Source of the DNA: Erwinia rhapontici
GTDB taxonomy: Bacteria; Pseudomonadota; Gammaproteobacteria; Enterobacterales; Enterobacteriaceae
Length of the DNA stretch: 64,000 bases
Direction: 5' to 3'
Assembly (NCBI RefSeq): GCF_012271765.1
Contig: NZ_VRKO01000012.1
Span: 62,001 to 126,000 of the forward strand
Every line of letters starts with the position of its first letter. Within the stretch, counting starts at the first letter, position 1. This document shows positions 26,527 through 35,944 of the stretch, in pieces. The notes under the pieces were generated by a model. That model was not told the DNA's origin and searched no databases. It worked only from the letters and a program-made list of their open reading frames with translations. A program made the position numbers and the translations under genes.

Positions 26527-27672
26527 TTACCCCTGGTGGGCATCGAATTTTTTCCAGGTTTCCGTTAAATCAATGACCTGACGTGTTTTTCTCGCTTCAT
26601 CAATCTTAATCGCGGTCAAACCGGCTTCCAGTGCATCTACCACGGAGACTTTCAGCGGCGTTCCCTGAGTGATGTGTTTGACGATCTCTTCCGCCATCAG
26701 TGCATCGGCACCGTAATGACCGTCGTACGCATTGCCACCGTAAGAGGTATCCACTTCTTTTTCGCCCGTACGCGCGTTGTGAACGCGGAAGTAGTTACGC
26801 ACAAAGTCCCCTTCGGCCATACCGTCGGTGCCCATCACGCAGAAACGGCGGAACTCGTCAGGCACATTCAGATTGGCATGGAAGGACAGGGTGGCACCGT
26901 TGGCGTATTCAATGATCGCTGTCTGGTAGTCAACAATATCAGCGTCGCTGTCAAAGACGGCATCCGTGCTGGACCAGCCGCTCGGTTTCTCGTGATAAAT
27001 CTCGGATGCTGCGGTGATCGCGCCCTGCGGGGCATGTTGGGGAGTGAACGACTTACGGCCGCCAAAGCTGGCCACCCGCACCGGGCGTTCAGCCATCAAC
27101 CCCTGATAGAGGTCGATATCATGGCAGCATTTTTCCAGAATGTAGGGACCGGCATACTTCTCCAGACGGCGCCAGTCACGCTGGAAGAATGCACCGTGGT
27201 AAGGCTTGATGTGTTCGGTGGCTTCCATCGAGGTGATTTCGCCCAAACGGCCCTGATCGCGGGCGGCCAGCAGATCGTGGTAGAGCGGGGAGTAACGCAG
27301 TACCAGACCGACCAGAATACGTTCCTTGCCGTACTGGCGCACCAGCTTCGCCATCTCCATCGTCTGTTCTTCGTTAATCACCACCGGCTTTTCAGTGAAC
27401 ACGCGGTAACCCGCCGCCAGCGCCTGGCGAATATGTTCCAGATGCATAAAGTTAGGGGAACCCACCAGAATCAGATCGAGTTCACCCGCTTGCAATAACG
27501 CCTCGATGGAATCAAAGGCCGTACCGGGTGCAATACCGAAGCTGGCCAGATTAGGCAGCCCCGCCGGGGCGGGATCGAAATAGCCGGCGATTTCAAACGA
27601 TGGGTCGGCTTTGCTGAACTCGTGAACCACATGGGACAGGCGAAAACCAAGACCGATAATGCCTACTTTCAT
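26527..27672 (-). CDS. Gfo/Idh/MocA family oxidoreductase
   Basis: The product has 381 residues. The N-terminal Rossmann domain shows KVGIIGLGFRLSHV (nucleotide-binding loop) and the diagnostic FTEKPVV motif at about residue 93. The C-terminal substrate domain contains a Cys-Cys-His-Asp segment (EKCCHDIDLYQG), whose His and Asp fit the catalytic positions of the family. These enzymes oxidise or reduce sugars, inositols and sugar derivatives with NAD(P). It is divergent from a kinase/ROK regulator operon and near a CUT1 sugar transporter, so it probably acts in the same sugar pathway. The substrate is unknown. Confidence 0.88.
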   Translation of the reverse strand: MKVGIIGLGFRLSHVVHEFSKADPSFEIAGYFDPAPAGLPNLASFGIAPGTAFDSIEALLQAGELDLILVGSPNFMHLEHIRQALAAGYRVFTEKPVVINEEQTMEMAKLVRQYGKERILVGLVLRYSPLYHDLLAARDQGRLGEITSMEATEHIKPYHGAFFQRDWRRLEKYAGPYILEKCCHDIDLYQGLMAERPVRVASFGGRKSFTPQHAPQGAITAASEIYHEKPSGWSSTDAVFDSDADIVDYQTAIIEYANGATLSFHANLNVPDEFRRFCVMGTDGMAEGDFVRNYFRVHNARTGEKEVDTSYGGNAYDGHYGADALMAEEIVKHITQGTPLKVSVVDALEAGLTAIKIDEARKTRQVIDLTETWKKFDAHQG

Positions 27673-27961
27673 GTTAAAACCCCTGACGGAAATGCATGAG
27701 CGTGAGGTGAAGGCCAGTTAACCGTATGCAGACAGGTTCGCTGGAGATTATCTGACCACCAACTTATTACGGCAAGAAAACTAATGTCAACACGCGCACT
27801 GAGACATTTCACCAGGTTATTGGTTAATGCATTGTTATAAAACATTTTTAATGAAGGTGATTTTCGTCATATTTATTTGTTATTGCGATTTAAGTTTTTT
27901 TCACCTATCGTTCGGTCAATAATGAAACAACGATTCACAGCGATTAACGTGGGAGCAGCCC

Positions 27962-28840
27962 GTGTATTCTGACTATCTCCTTGGTATTGACGGCGGTGGC
28001 ACCCATTGCCGTGCAAGGCTGACCGATAAACAGGGCGTTCTACTGGCCGAAGTGACGGGGGGAGCGGCCAATGTCTGGTCAGACTTCGCACAGGCCATCG
28101 ACAGCGTTGAGCAGTTGATCGCCCGGGCGATGGCCACGGCGGGCCTTCCGCCTGATGCATTGAAGAAAACCGCGCTGGTGGCGGGTCTGGCAGGGGCCAA
28201 TGTCGCTTCCGTTGCTGCGCAGCTGGCAGACTGGCAGCCCGCCTGTGCCTCTTTGCAGGTGCTGAGTGATGTTGAGATCGCCTGTGCAGGCGCTCACGCA
28301 GGCAGCGCGGGTGCGGTGTTGATTGTCGGCACCGGCAGTCAGGGTGCCGCCTGGGACGGTGAACGCTTTACGCTGCTGGGCGGTTGGGGGTTTGCACTTT
28401 CCGATCAGGGTTCGGGAGCCGAACTGGGCCGTCGGGCGTTGCGGCAAGCGCTGCTGGCTCATGAAGACCTCATTGTCAAAACCGACTTTACCCAGACCGT
28501 GATGGCGCGTTTTCAGCACAGCGCGGAAACCATGCTGTTGTGGACACGTACGGCAACGCCGGGCGACTGGGCACGTGTGGTGCCTGAGGTGTTTAGCGCT
28601 GCCGCCGCGCAAGACCCTCATGCGGTAAAATTAATCCGGCAGACTGCCGAGGATATTGCGATGATAGTCCGCCGCCTGCGCCTGCTGAGCAGCGGTCATA
28701 TTGCACTGATGGGCGGGCTTGCTGCGCCGATCGAACGCTGGCTGGATGATGATATCCGGGCGCTGCTGGTACCGCCGCAACAGGATGCACTGGCAGGCGC
28801 ATTGCTGCTGGCCCACTATCACGCTTCATTTGCTGAATAA
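27962..28840 (+). CDS. BadF/BadG-type sugar kinase (N-acetylglucosamine/glucosamine kinase-like)
   Basis: This 292-residue member of the ASKHA superfamily shows the phosphate-1 loop LGIDGGGTHCRARL, the phosphate-2 loop LIVGTGSQGAAW, and the adenosine-site segment IALMGGLAAPIE. Family members phosphorylate aminosugars such as N-acetylglucosamine or glucosamine. The start is GTG 27962 with GGGAG 9-10 bp upstream. The ROK regulator begins 7 bp after its stop, forming an operon. Together with the divergent oxidoreductase and nearby ABC transporter it suggests uptake and phosphorylation of an aminosugar or glycoside, as inference. Confidence 0.85.
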   Translation: MYSDYLLGIDGGGTHCRARLTDKQGVLLAEVTGGAANVWSDFAQAIDSVEQLIARAMATAGLPPDALKKTALVAGLAGANVASVAAQLADWQPACASLQVLSDVEIACAGAHAGSAGAVLIVGTGSQGAAWDGERFTLLGGWGFALSDQGSGAELGRRALRQALLAHEDLIVKTDFTQTVMARFQHSAETMLLWTRTATPGDWARVVPEVFSAAAAQDPHAVKLIRQTAEDIAMIVRRLRLLSSGHIALMGGLAAPIERWLDDDIRALLVPPQQDALAGALLLAHYHASFAE

Positions 28841-28847
28841 GGGAACG

Positions 28848-29975
28848 ATGACAGCGCCAAATGTAACCGCGCGCATTCTGCGCCTGATTGTTGAAAATGC
28901 CCCGATCAGCCAGTCCGACCTGAAAGTACGCACCGGGCTGAGCATGTCGACGGTCTCACAGGCCACTAACCGGCTACTGGCTCAGGAAATTATTCAGGAG
29001 CTGGGGCTGCGGCGGGTGTCGATGGGACGGCCGAAAACGCTGCTGGGACTGAATCCTGAACGCGCCAGCGTGGTCGGTATTCAGCTTAATGCTGAACGCA
29101 ATCTGATCGTGATGACGGATCTCAACGGGAACTTACTCGGTGAACAGCAGATCCCGTCGGGATCTATGACGCCACGCCAGCTCAGTGATGCGCTGGCGAA
29201 ATTTTTACGTGGCGTGGAGGGAAAGCGCGTCAGTGCCATCGGGCTGGCGCTGTCCGGGCTGGTCGACGCGGAGCAGGGCATCTGTATCCGCTCTAATGTG
29301 CTGGACTGGGATAACGTGCCGATTGCGCAGCTGCTGTCCGAGCGTTTCTCGTTGCCGGTGTTTATTGAGAATGATGCGAATGCGATGGCGATGGCTGCCA
29401 TGGTGTTTGGTCAACTGGGCAATGTGCACTCTGCGGTGATTGCCACCTACGGTAAAGGGATTGGTGCCGGCATTTTGCTGGATCGCCAGCTTTATCGTGG
29501 CCGACATGGTAAAGCGGGGGAGATTGGTCACGCACTGCTGGGTGATGGCTCGATGCGCCTGTTGGAGGATGTCGCTTCTTCCCGCGCTATTCTTCAGCGC
29601 CTGGCTTCAGGTCAGGCAAGCAAATCAATGACGCTGAAGTCGCTGGACGCGGCACCCACGCCGGATGCGCTGGCGGCACTGGAGGAGGCGGGGCGCCATT
29701 TAGGCATTTCGCTGGCGAATTTGTCCATTGCCTATGATCCTGACGTGGTGTATCTGGCGATGGAGCCGCAGATGGCCTCACGCATCCTGCTCGACCATAT
29801 TACCCTCAACTTCCAGGCTTACCGCCTGAAGCTGACGCCGCAAACCACGCCCCTGCAATTTTTGACTGAATCCAGCCGTATGTGGGCGCTGGGGGCGGCC
29901 GGTTTTGCGATCAATAAGCTGTTGGATTTGCTGGCGGCGCAGGCGAATGATGAGGCAGAGAATCCCGTTAGTTAG
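28848..29975 (+). CDS. ROK family transcriptional regulator
   Basis: This 375-residue protein has an N-terminal helix-turn-helix (ISQSDLKVRTGLSMSTVSQATNRLL, about 18-45) fused to a ROK sugar-kinase-like domain, as in NagC, Mlc and XylR. The ROK segment GKAGEIGHALLGDG keeps the sugar-contacting Glu and His. The usual cysteine-rich zinc motif (CxCGxxGCxE) that follows is missing, so metal binding is probably lost. AAGGGA precedes the ATG at 28848. It likely represses the surrounding kinase, oxidoreductase and transporter genes in response to the transported sugar. Confidence 0.88.
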   Translation: MTAPNVTARILRLIVENAPISQSDLKVRTGLSMSTVSQATNRLLAQEIIQELGLRRVSMGRPKTLLGLNPERASVVGIQLNAERNLIVMTDLNGNLLGEQQIPSGSMTPRQLSDALAKFLRGVEGKRVSAIGLALSGLVDAEQGICIRSNVLDWDNVPIAQLLSERFSLPVFIENDANAMAMAAMVFGQLGNVHSAVIATYGKGIGAGILLDRQLYRGRHGKAGEIGHALLGDGSMRLLEDVASSRAILQRLASGQASKSMTLKSLDAAPTPDALAALEEAGRHLGISLANLSIAYDPDVVYLAMEPQMASRILLDHITLNFQAYRLKLTPQTTPLQFLTESSRMWALGAAGFAINKLLDLLAAQANDEAENPVS

Positions 29976-29984
29976 TGGGTCAAG

Positions 29985-30548
29985 GGCGTTTCGCTTTCCC
30001 ACGTTGTGGGCGAAGCGACCAAAGGGCGGCAGTCGCCCCGCCCTTTGGAATCCACGCTTGCGGCAGGCGCTGCGCCCGTTTCACGGGTGCCTTCGCAAGC
30101 GTTGCTCACCGACGGACCGCTCGTGACGGCACTTCCCTGTGCCGGCCCGAGCTTTCACCGCCGTCCTGGCGGTTCATCCTGGTTCACATCGCTTCCTCAG
30201 CGCAGCTTAATTGCCGCCTCAACATCAAAACCCAAAATCTAAAGAAATTAAAACACCAACAAAAGCCAAGAATGGTTCTTTTGTGTTTGGTTTATTTTTA
30301 GTCCGTCTTTGATTGTTCTTTTGACCTGGCCGTTGACCTTTTGAGCGGCAATTAAGCCTCGCCGAAGGAGGGCGGATTTCCAGGACGAGCCAACAGGACG
30401 TCGGCGAGAGGGCGTGCCGGGACAGGGATGTCCCGTCACAGCCAGTCCGGCAGGAAAGCCAACCGACTGAGGGAACCCACGAAGTGGGCGATGCGCCTGC
30501 CGCAAGCCCTGGGTCGCTCAGCCCGCGACAGCGGGAAAGCGAAACGCC
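29985..30548. repeat. Roughly 565-bp imperfect palindrome (two inverted repeat arms)
   Basis: The left arm (29985-30217) and right arm (30345-30548) are inverted copies of one another. Perfectly paired blocks include 29985-30000 with 30533-30548 (16 bp), 30056-30070 with 30493-30507 (15 bp), and 30205-30217 with 30345-30357 (13 bp). The left arm alone carries an extra 30-nt nested hairpin (30019-30048). The AT-rich centre (30218-30344) also pairs weakly on itself. The block fills the whole gap between the ROK regulator and the ABC ATPase gene and contains no credible gene; the Pro/Arg-rich open frames in it are products of base composition. It is not an ERIC or REP element by size. Confidence 0.85.
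30320..30339 (+). repeat. 20-bp direct repeat, copy 1
   Basis: TTTGACCTGGCCGTTGACCT occurs here and again at 30549-30568, exactly bracketing the right arm of the palindrome. Confidence 0.9.
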
Positions 30549-30568
30549 TTTGACCTGGCCGTTGACCT
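30549..30568 (+). repeat. 20-bp direct repeat, copy 2
   Basis: This is an identical copy of 30320-30339, starting directly after the outer end of the right palindrome arm. Confidence 0.9.
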
Positions 30569-30601
30569 GGCCTTTCGGGTCGCCCCCTACGTCAGGCCAC
30601 T

Positions 30602-31693
30602 TCAGCGCACTCGCTGCCCCTGCTCATCGAACACCAGACAATGCGTTGGCGGGATCACCCATTCCACCCGTGTACCGATCTCCCGCTGATGCACTTCGCG
30701 CTCCTCCACCACCAGCATCTGCTCATCCCCGGTATTCAGATAGAGATAGTTAGTGTGCCCCAGCAGCTCACAGTAGGTCAGCTCCGCACTGAACTGCGAG
30801 GGGCTGGCGCTGTCTTTCACCGGCTGGAAGTGCTCAGGGCGAATACCCAGACGCATTTTCTGCCCTTCGTGGCAGGGGGTATTCAGCGCCAGCGTCAGAT
30901 TATCAATGCCCAGCGACGGCAGACGCAGTTGCACCTGGCCTTCACGGGTCGCAACCACCTGGGCATCAATGAAGTTCATCTTTGGCGAACCGATAAACCC
31001 GGCGACGAACAGATTGTCCGGGTTGTGATAGAGATCCAGCGGTGTACCCACCTGTTCAATGCGCCCCTGACGCAGCACCACAATGCGATCTGCCAGCGTC
31101 ATCGCTTCCAGCTGATCGTGGGTCACGTAAATCATCGTATTCCCGAGGGAGGCATGCAGGCGGGCAATCTCAATACGCATTTGAAGGCGCAGTTCCGCAT
31201 CCAGATTCGACAGAGGTTCATCGAACAGGAAAATACGCGGTTGGCGAATAATGGCACGCCCGATGGCCACACGCTGACGCTGGCCGCCTGAAAGGGCACG
31301 TGGATGCCGATCCAGCAGTTCGGTCAGATGCAGTTTTGCCGCGGTTTCGGCAATGGCGCTGGCGATCTCGGCTTTAGGCCGTTTGGCCACCTCAAGTGGA
31401 TAGGCCAGATTGCCACGCACTGTCATATTCGGGTACAGCGCATAGGACTGAAAGACCATCGCCACACCGCGTTCGGTCGCGTGACGCTGGGTCATATCCT
31501 CTTCATCAATCAGCAACTGACCACCGCTGATCTCCTCCAGCCCGGCAATCATTCTCAGCAACGTGGACTTACCGCAGCCAGAGGGGCCGACAAACACCAC
31601 AAACTCACCGCTGTTAATCGTCAGGTCGATACCTTTGATGACACTGATGTGATCGTAAGACTTTTGAACGTTCTGCAATCGCAAACTGGTCAT
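30602..31693 (-). CDS. CUT1 sugar ABC transporter ATP-binding protein (MalK/UgpC type)
   Basis: The product has 363 residues. Walker A is GPSGCGKST at about residue 36, the signature LSGGQRQR near 133, and Walker B IFLFDEPLSNLD near 155. The C-terminal ~120 residues form the TOBE/regulatory domain of the MalK-UgpC branch (RPEHFQPV segment). The start at 31693 has GAGG 7-8 bp upstream. A GNAT gene lies 12 bp upstream in the same operon. The matching binding protein and permeases lie on the opposite strand at 32818-35922, a split arrangement with one divergent promoter region. Confidence 0.92.
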   Translation of the reverse strand: MTSLRLQNVQKSYDHISVIKGIDLTINSGEFVVFVGPSGCGKSTLLRMIAGLEEISGGQLLIDEEDMTQRHATERGVAMVFQSYALYPNMTVRGNLAYPLEVAKRPKAEIASAIAETAAKLHLTELLDRHPRALSGGQRQRVAIGRAIIRQPRIFLFDEPLSNLDAELRLQMRIEIARLHASLGNTMIYVTHDQLEAMTLADRIVVLRQGRIEQVGTPLDLYHNPDNLFVAGFIGSPKMNFIDAQVVATREGQVQLRLPSLGIDNLTLALNTPCHEGQKMRLGIRPEHFQPVKDSASPSQFSAELTYCELLGHTNYLYLNTGDEQMLVVEEREVHQREIGTRVEWVIPPTHCLVFDEQGQRVR

Positions 31694-31705
31694 GAACTGC
31701 CTCAC

Positions 31706-32311
31706 TCAAAGTAACTGGCCCATATAAATGGCATTGCTGCGCAGCAGAGGCTGGAAGCCCAGGCGCTGATAGAACGCGCACACCTGTTCATTTTGCAGGC
31801 TGACGCCAAGATGCACACCACCGACACCCGCTGCACGCAGGGCATTCAGTTGATGTTCAATCAGTTTGCGTCCCCAGCCCCCTTTCTGTTGCGCAGGTAA
31901 CAGATTGATATGGAGATGAGCAGGATAGAGCGTGACCAGTTCCCCGGCGGCAGCATCAGGATGGCGAATACTGTTGAGCACGTTGGCATCCAGCGCAGCC
32001 TCAGGCTCACGGTGGCGATATTTTTCCTGTAATTCAGGCCACCAAACGTTGTTTAGCGTGGCTTCAAAGGCGCGCGTATCAGGGGCGGCAACCACATAGC
32101 CCATCACCTCACCCTCCACATCCAGCACGAACGCGAAGTCGGGCGCAAAGCGCGCATAGGGAACAGCAAAACGTTGCCCGGGGTACTCCGGGTCGGAATA
32201 GAGCGCACTGGCATCAACCCCCGCATTCGCCGTTTGCAGGCAAATTTGGTAGAGCGCCGGATAGTCGTCCGGGGTGGCTGCACGGATCACAGGGTCATTA
32301 TTCATCATCAA
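31706..32311 (-). CDS. GNAT family N-acetyltransferase
   Basis: The product has 201 residues. A long N-terminal half contains RFAPDFAFVLDVEGEVMGYVVAA, and the acetyl-CoA motif appears as LLPAQQKGGWGRKLIEHQLNAL followed by VSLQNEQVCAFYQRLGFQ. GNATs of this size are sometimes found next to sugar ABC transporters and glycosidases and may modify aminosugars; the substrate is not evident. Three consecutive ATGs (32311, 32308 and 32302 area) leave the exact start open by a few codons. It leads the transcript that also encodes the ABC ATPase. Confidence 0.82.
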   Translation of the reverse strand: MMMNNDPVIRAATPDDYPALYQICLQTANAGVDASALYSDPEYPGQRFAVPYARFAPDFAFVLDVEGEVMGYVVAAPDTRAFEATLNNVWWPELQEKYRHREPEAALDANVLNSIRHPDAAAGELVTLYPAHLHINLLPAQQKGGWGRKLIEHQLNALRAAGVGGVHLGVSLQNEQVCAFYQRLGFQPLLRSNAIYMGQLL

Positions 32312-32817
32312 TTCTCGTTGGTCAGCAGATGAGCAATTTCAACGTTAATGAATGCCGACTTAGTTTTCAAGATGAAATAATTGCGTGACATCACAAAGCA
32401 GACGTAATAGTGCATCATTCTGCTCACCGATAACCACGGTCATCCGCCGGGTACGCCTTTAGCACTGCGGCCTGCGCCTTTCCTGGTGTAGTGGCACCCG
32501 CAACGCGACCGGAAAACATATGATTTTCGTATGGTAAAACAGGAGGTTAGTTTTCCCCAATTTTTATCAGCTTAAGATGCTGGCAACAGGGAGATAAGCG
32601 GAGTGAATCACAGGCTATCGACCGCGTCTGCGTGATGGCATGCTGAATCGGTGCACAATATGTTGCTTTTATGCACGCGCTCACAGCGCTGTAAATCGCT
32701 ACAGGCGGTGTTTGACTTTATTTTCCTATTAAAGTAAGTATGAAGGGGTGCATTAATAATCGTAGCTTCAATCTGCGGGATTGGCAGATGTCGACATGAA
32801 AGGATGCCCATTCAGTG
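32312..32817. promoter_or_regulatory. Divergent promoter region of the sugar ABC transporter
   Basis: This 506-bp gap separates the GNAT/ATPase operon (leftward) from the binding protein/permease operon (rightward). A possible rightward promoter is TTGACT at 32712-32717 with a weak -10 (TAAGTA) at 32735-32740 after a 17-bp spacer. I find no gene in it; a minus-strand frame at 32608-32811 has no ribosome site. Confidence 0.45.
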
Positions 32818-34176
32818 ATGGAGAAACCGAGCACTATGTCTAGTTCATCCGTTCGTTCGTCCCAGTTTCGCACTTCGGTGCGCCTGCTCTCACGTTTGAT
32901 AGCGGCCGGCGCGCTGGTCGGGTGCATGGCGCAAAGCGCCCATGCCGTCACGCTTAATGAATGGGATATCTATAACTATCCTCAGCAGACCGCCGCAGTT
33001 GATGAAGGGATAAAAGAGTTCTCACAGAAAAACCCGTCAATTGTGATCAACCGATCCGTTCACTCGTTTGAAGATACCCGCATCCCGCTCAAGCTGGCGC
33101 TCACCGCTGGCGATGGTCCGCAGATTGCCCAGGTCAATCAGGGCGGCGGCGATATGGGGTCATTGGTGAAAGACAAGCTGCTGGTGCCGCTGGACGGTTA
33201 TGCAAGCATCTATGGCTGGACCAAACGCTTCCCGGATTCCATCCTGAAACGTAACCGCTGGTCCGACACGCAGGACTTCGGCAGCGGTAAGCTGTATGGC
33301 GTGGCAAGCCTGGGGGAGATGGTCGGGCTGTATTACAACAAAGCGCTGCTGGATAAAGCCGGCATTGCCGTGCCGAAAACGCTTCCTGAACTGGAAAGCG
33401 CAATGGCCAAACTGAAAGAGCAGGGCGTGGCCCCGATGATGCTGGGTCTGCTCGATGGCAATATGGGCCAGCAGATGCTGAGTACACTCTGGCAGGCGCA
33501 GATCGACAGTAAGGATCGTAAAAAGCTGGATGACCTTATCTATGATGTTGGTGGCACCTTTAAAGATGACAAGCTGAGCCGGGCGGCAACGATGATGAAG
33601 AACTGGAACGAGAAAGGGTACTTCTTCCCGGGCTTCCAGGGCATCGGTAACGATGATGCCGCAACACTGTTCCAGAACGGGCAGTCGGCCTTCCTGATCA
33701 GCGGGACCTGGTATCTCGGCCAGTTTAAAGATAATAAAGATCTCCACTTTGCCGCGATGCCTGCAGGCGAGGGCGTACAGCATGCGCTGATGGTCGGGGG
33801 CACCGATTTAGCGTTCTCCGTGACCAGCACGGCGAAGGATAAAGCGCAGCAGGATGCCTCGGCGAAATTTATCGATTATATGGTGTCAGATGCCATGGCC
33901 GACCGCTGGTTAAAAGCCGGTTTCCTGCCGGCCAGCTCCAGTAAGAATGCCCAGGTTCCTGCGGATAACGTGCTGCTGAAAGAAGCCTGGCAGGTGTGGT
34001 TAACCCTGAATGAGAATGACGGCCTGGGCCATTATGTGGACTGGGCGACGCCGACCATGAACGCGGAGCTGAATCAGAATGTTCAGCTGCTGCTGGGAGG
34101 GCGTCAGACGGTCGATAAGATGGTGACCAATTTCGATAATAACTATCAACGCTACCTCAAAAGCATGAAACATTAA
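32818..34176 (+). CDS. CUT1 sugar ABC transporter substrate-binding protein
   Basis: This periplasmic protein has about 452 residues and a long signal peptide (basic n-region, then [17 protein letters not shown] with cleavage after AHA). It has the class-1 sugar-binding fold: the [26 protein letters not shown] start, [15 protein letters not shown], and [15 protein letters not shown] are typical of MalE/UgpB-like proteins. The start may be ATG 32818 or ATG 32836; both give a usable signal peptide and neither has a strong ribosome site. The permease genes follow after a strong hairpin. The ligand is probably an oligosaccharide or aminosugar. Confidence 0.88.
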   Translation: MEKPSTMSSSSVRSSQFRTSVRLLSRLIAAGALVGCMAQSAHAVTLNEWDIYNYPQQTAAVDEGIKEFSQKNPSIVINRSVHSFEDTRIPLKLALTAGDGPQIAQVNQGGGDMGSLVKDKLLVPLDGYASIYGWTKRFPDSILKRNRWSDTQDFGSGKLYGVASLGEMVGLYYNKALLDKAGIAVPKTLPELESAMAKLKEQGVAPMMLGLLDGNMGQQMLSTLWQAQIDSKDRKKLDDLIYDVGGTFKDDKLSRAATMMKNWNEKGYFFPGFQGIGNDDAATLFQNGQSAFLISGTWYLGQFKDNKDLHFAAMPAGEGVQHALMVGGTDLAFSVTSTAKDKAQQDASAKFIDYMVSDAMADRWLKAGFLPASSSKNAQVPADNVLLKEAWQVWLTLNENDGLGHYVDWATPTMNAELNQNVQLLLGGRQTVDKMVTNFDNNYQRYLKSMKH

Positions 34177-34183
34177 GCCGCAT

Positions 34184-34205
34184 TGCCCGGCAATCCTGCC
34201 GGGCA
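34184..34205 (+). terminator. Intra-operon hairpin after the binding-protein gene
   Basis: TGCCCGGCA and TGCCGGGCA form a perfect 9-bp stem with a 4-base loop in the 46-bp gap before the first permease gene. There is no T-tract. It probably stabilises the binding-protein mRNA or attenuates permease expression, as in other sugar transporter operons. Confidence 0.65.
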
Positions 34206-34222
34206 GTCAGACGTTCTGGCCT

Positions 34223-35104
34223 GTGAGTCCGTTTATGTTGAATCTAAGCCCCTGGCGTAATTTTCTTTATCTTCTTCCTGCGGTGCTGGTGTATGGCGTC
34301 TTTTTGCTGCTGCCACTGTTGGCATCGCTGGGTATCAGCTTTACCGAATGGGACGGTACCTCGTCCCCGGTATTTGCCGGTATCAGTAACTATATGCGGA
34401 TGTTCAGCGATCCGGTGTTCTGGATTGCGCTGGGGAACAACGCCCTGCTGATGCTGTTTTATACGCTGCTGCCTATCGGCATTGGGCTGCTACTGTGCAG
34501 TTTCCTGAATGATATGCGCAGCAATACAGAACGCAGTCTGCTGCGCATCCTGTTCTTCCTGCCGTACATTATGCCGATGGCGGTACTGGGCGTTGTATGG
34601 CGCTGGCTGTATAACCCGGCCTTTGGCCCCATCGATCAGCTGTTGCGCGCCATCGGCCTGCCACATCTGGCGCTCTCCTGGCTGGGCGATTTTACCTGGG
34701 CGCTGCCCGCCGTTGGTATGGTCGCGACCTGGTATTTCTTCGGCTTTTGTCTGGTGCTGTTTATGGCGGGCCTGCAACGTATGGATCCGTCACTGTTGGA
34801 AGCGGCCGATCTTGATGGCTCGTCAAGACGACAAAAGTTTATGCGCATCACGCTGCCGGGGTTAAGACCTGAGGTGCGTATCGCACTGCTGCTGACGGTG
34901 ATCGCCAGCCTGAAAACGTTCGACCTGGTGTATGTGATGACGCAGGGCGGCCCCGGCACCTCGACCATGGTCACCAATATCTTTATGTATAAGCAGGGCT
35001 TCGACCTGCACTATTTCGGCTATGCCTCTTCGGTTGCGGTCTTCAGTATGGTGATCGTCTTGCTGATTAACTGGCTGATTCATCTGGCGTTAAAGGAGCG
35101 TTAA
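34223..35104 (+). CDS. CUT1 sugar ABC transporter permease (MalF type)
   Basis: This 293-residue inner-membrane protein has six predicted helices, the first at FLYLLPAVLVYGVFLLLPLLASL. The EAA loop that docks the ATPase appears as LEAADLDGSSRRQKFMRITLPGL at about residue 195. Start codons GTG 34223 and ATG 34235 are both possible. The second permease starts 2 bp after its stop. It works with the partner permease (35107-35922), the binding protein and the ATPase at 30602-31693. Confidence 0.9.
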   Translation: MSPFMLNLSPWRNFLYLLPAVLVYGVFLLLPLLASLGISFTEWDGTSSPVFAGISNYMRMFSDPVFWIALGNNALLMLFYTLLPIGIGLLLCSFLNDMRSNTERSLLRILFFLPYIMPMAVLGVVWRWLYNPAFGPIDQLLRAIGLPHLALSWLGDFTWALPAVGMVATWYFFGFCLVLFMAGLQRMDPSLLEAADLDGSSRRQKFMRITLPGLRPEVRIALLLTVIASLKTFDLVYVMTQGGPGTSTMVTNIFMYKQGFDLHYFGYASSVAVFSMVIVLLINWLIHLALKER

Positions 35105-35106
35105 TC

Positions 35107-35922
35107 ATGCACAAAACGCCGGTAAGTTCCCGTGCGCTGATCTGGGTGGTGGCGCTGCTCACCGTGCTGCCGTTTATGCTGGCGCTGCTGACTTCATTTA
35201 AAACGCAGATGGAGCTGTTTCAGGGTGTGTTTACGCTACCTGGCTCTTTCAATGTGAAAAATTACATCACGGCCTGGCAGCAGGGGCATTTTAATGTCTA
35301 TTTCCTGAACTCTGTGCTGGTGGTGATCCCGGTGGTGGTGTGCAGTATTTTTCTCGGCATTCTGGCGGGGTTTGGGTTCGCCTGGTTGAAGATCCCCGGT
35401 AAGAAAGTGATTGCCGCGATGTTTGCCCTCGGCATGGTGCTACCGAGCGAGGCGTTTATCATTCCGCTTTACCATGAGTTGCGCTGGATGGGGCTGACCA
35501 ATACCTATCTGGCGTTGATCATTCCGCAGATCGCGCTGTCGCTGCCGTTTACCACGCTGATGATTGCCAGTGCGTTTCAGCAGGTGCCGAAAGAGCTGGT
35601 GGAAGCGGCGGTGATGGACGGCGCATCACGGGTGAAAATTCTCTGGGGGTTGCTGGTGCCCGCCATCGGGCAGACGCTATCAACGCTGGCGCTGCTGCTG
35701 TTTATCTGGACGTGGAATGAGTTTTTGATGCCGCTGATTCTGGTGAATAAAGATGAGCTGCGCACGCTACCCATCGGCATGATGTTATTCCAGAACCGCA
35801 ACACCATTGATATTCCGGTGCTGATGGCCGGCGCGATGATCGTTATCCTGCCGTTGATGGCGGTGTTTTTAATCTTCCAGCGCAAGTTTATCAGCGGCGT
35901 GACCGAGGGCGCGGTGAAATAG
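35107..35922 (+). CDS. CUT1 sugar ABC transporter permease (MalG type)
   Basis: This 271-residue membrane protein has six helices. The EAA loop is VEAAVMDGASRVKILWGLLVPAI at about residue 162, and the C-terminus RKFISGVTEGAVK is diagnostic of MalG-like subunits (the tail that reaches the transporter's translocation path). It is tightly coupled to the upstream permease. A small GC stem (GGGGG/CCCCC, 35922-35938) follows the stop. Confidence 0.92.
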   Translation: MHKTPVSSRALIWVVALLTVLPFMLALLTSFKTQMELFQGVFTLPGSFNVKNYITAWQQGHFNVYFLNSVLVVIPVVVCSIFLGILAGFGFAWLKIPGKKVIAAMFALGMVLPSEAFIIPLYHELRWMGLTNTYLALIIPQIALSLPFTTLMIASAFQQVPKELVEAAVMDGASRVKILWGLLVPAIGQTLSTLALLLFIWTWNEFLMPLILVNKDELRTLPIGMMLFQNRNTIDIPVLMAGAMIVILPLMAVFLIFQRKFISGVTEGAVK

Positions 35923-35944
35923 GGGGCTGATATCCCCCATCCTG

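Noticed and set aside
30006..30242. Pro/Arg/Ser-rich frames in the intergenic palindrome
   Set aside because: They follow from base composition of the inverted repeat and have no start signals or known domains.
32640..32670. TGGCATG followed by a GGTGCA element upstream of the sugar-binding protein gene
   Set aside because: The spacing between the two elements is too long for a sigma-54 promoter.
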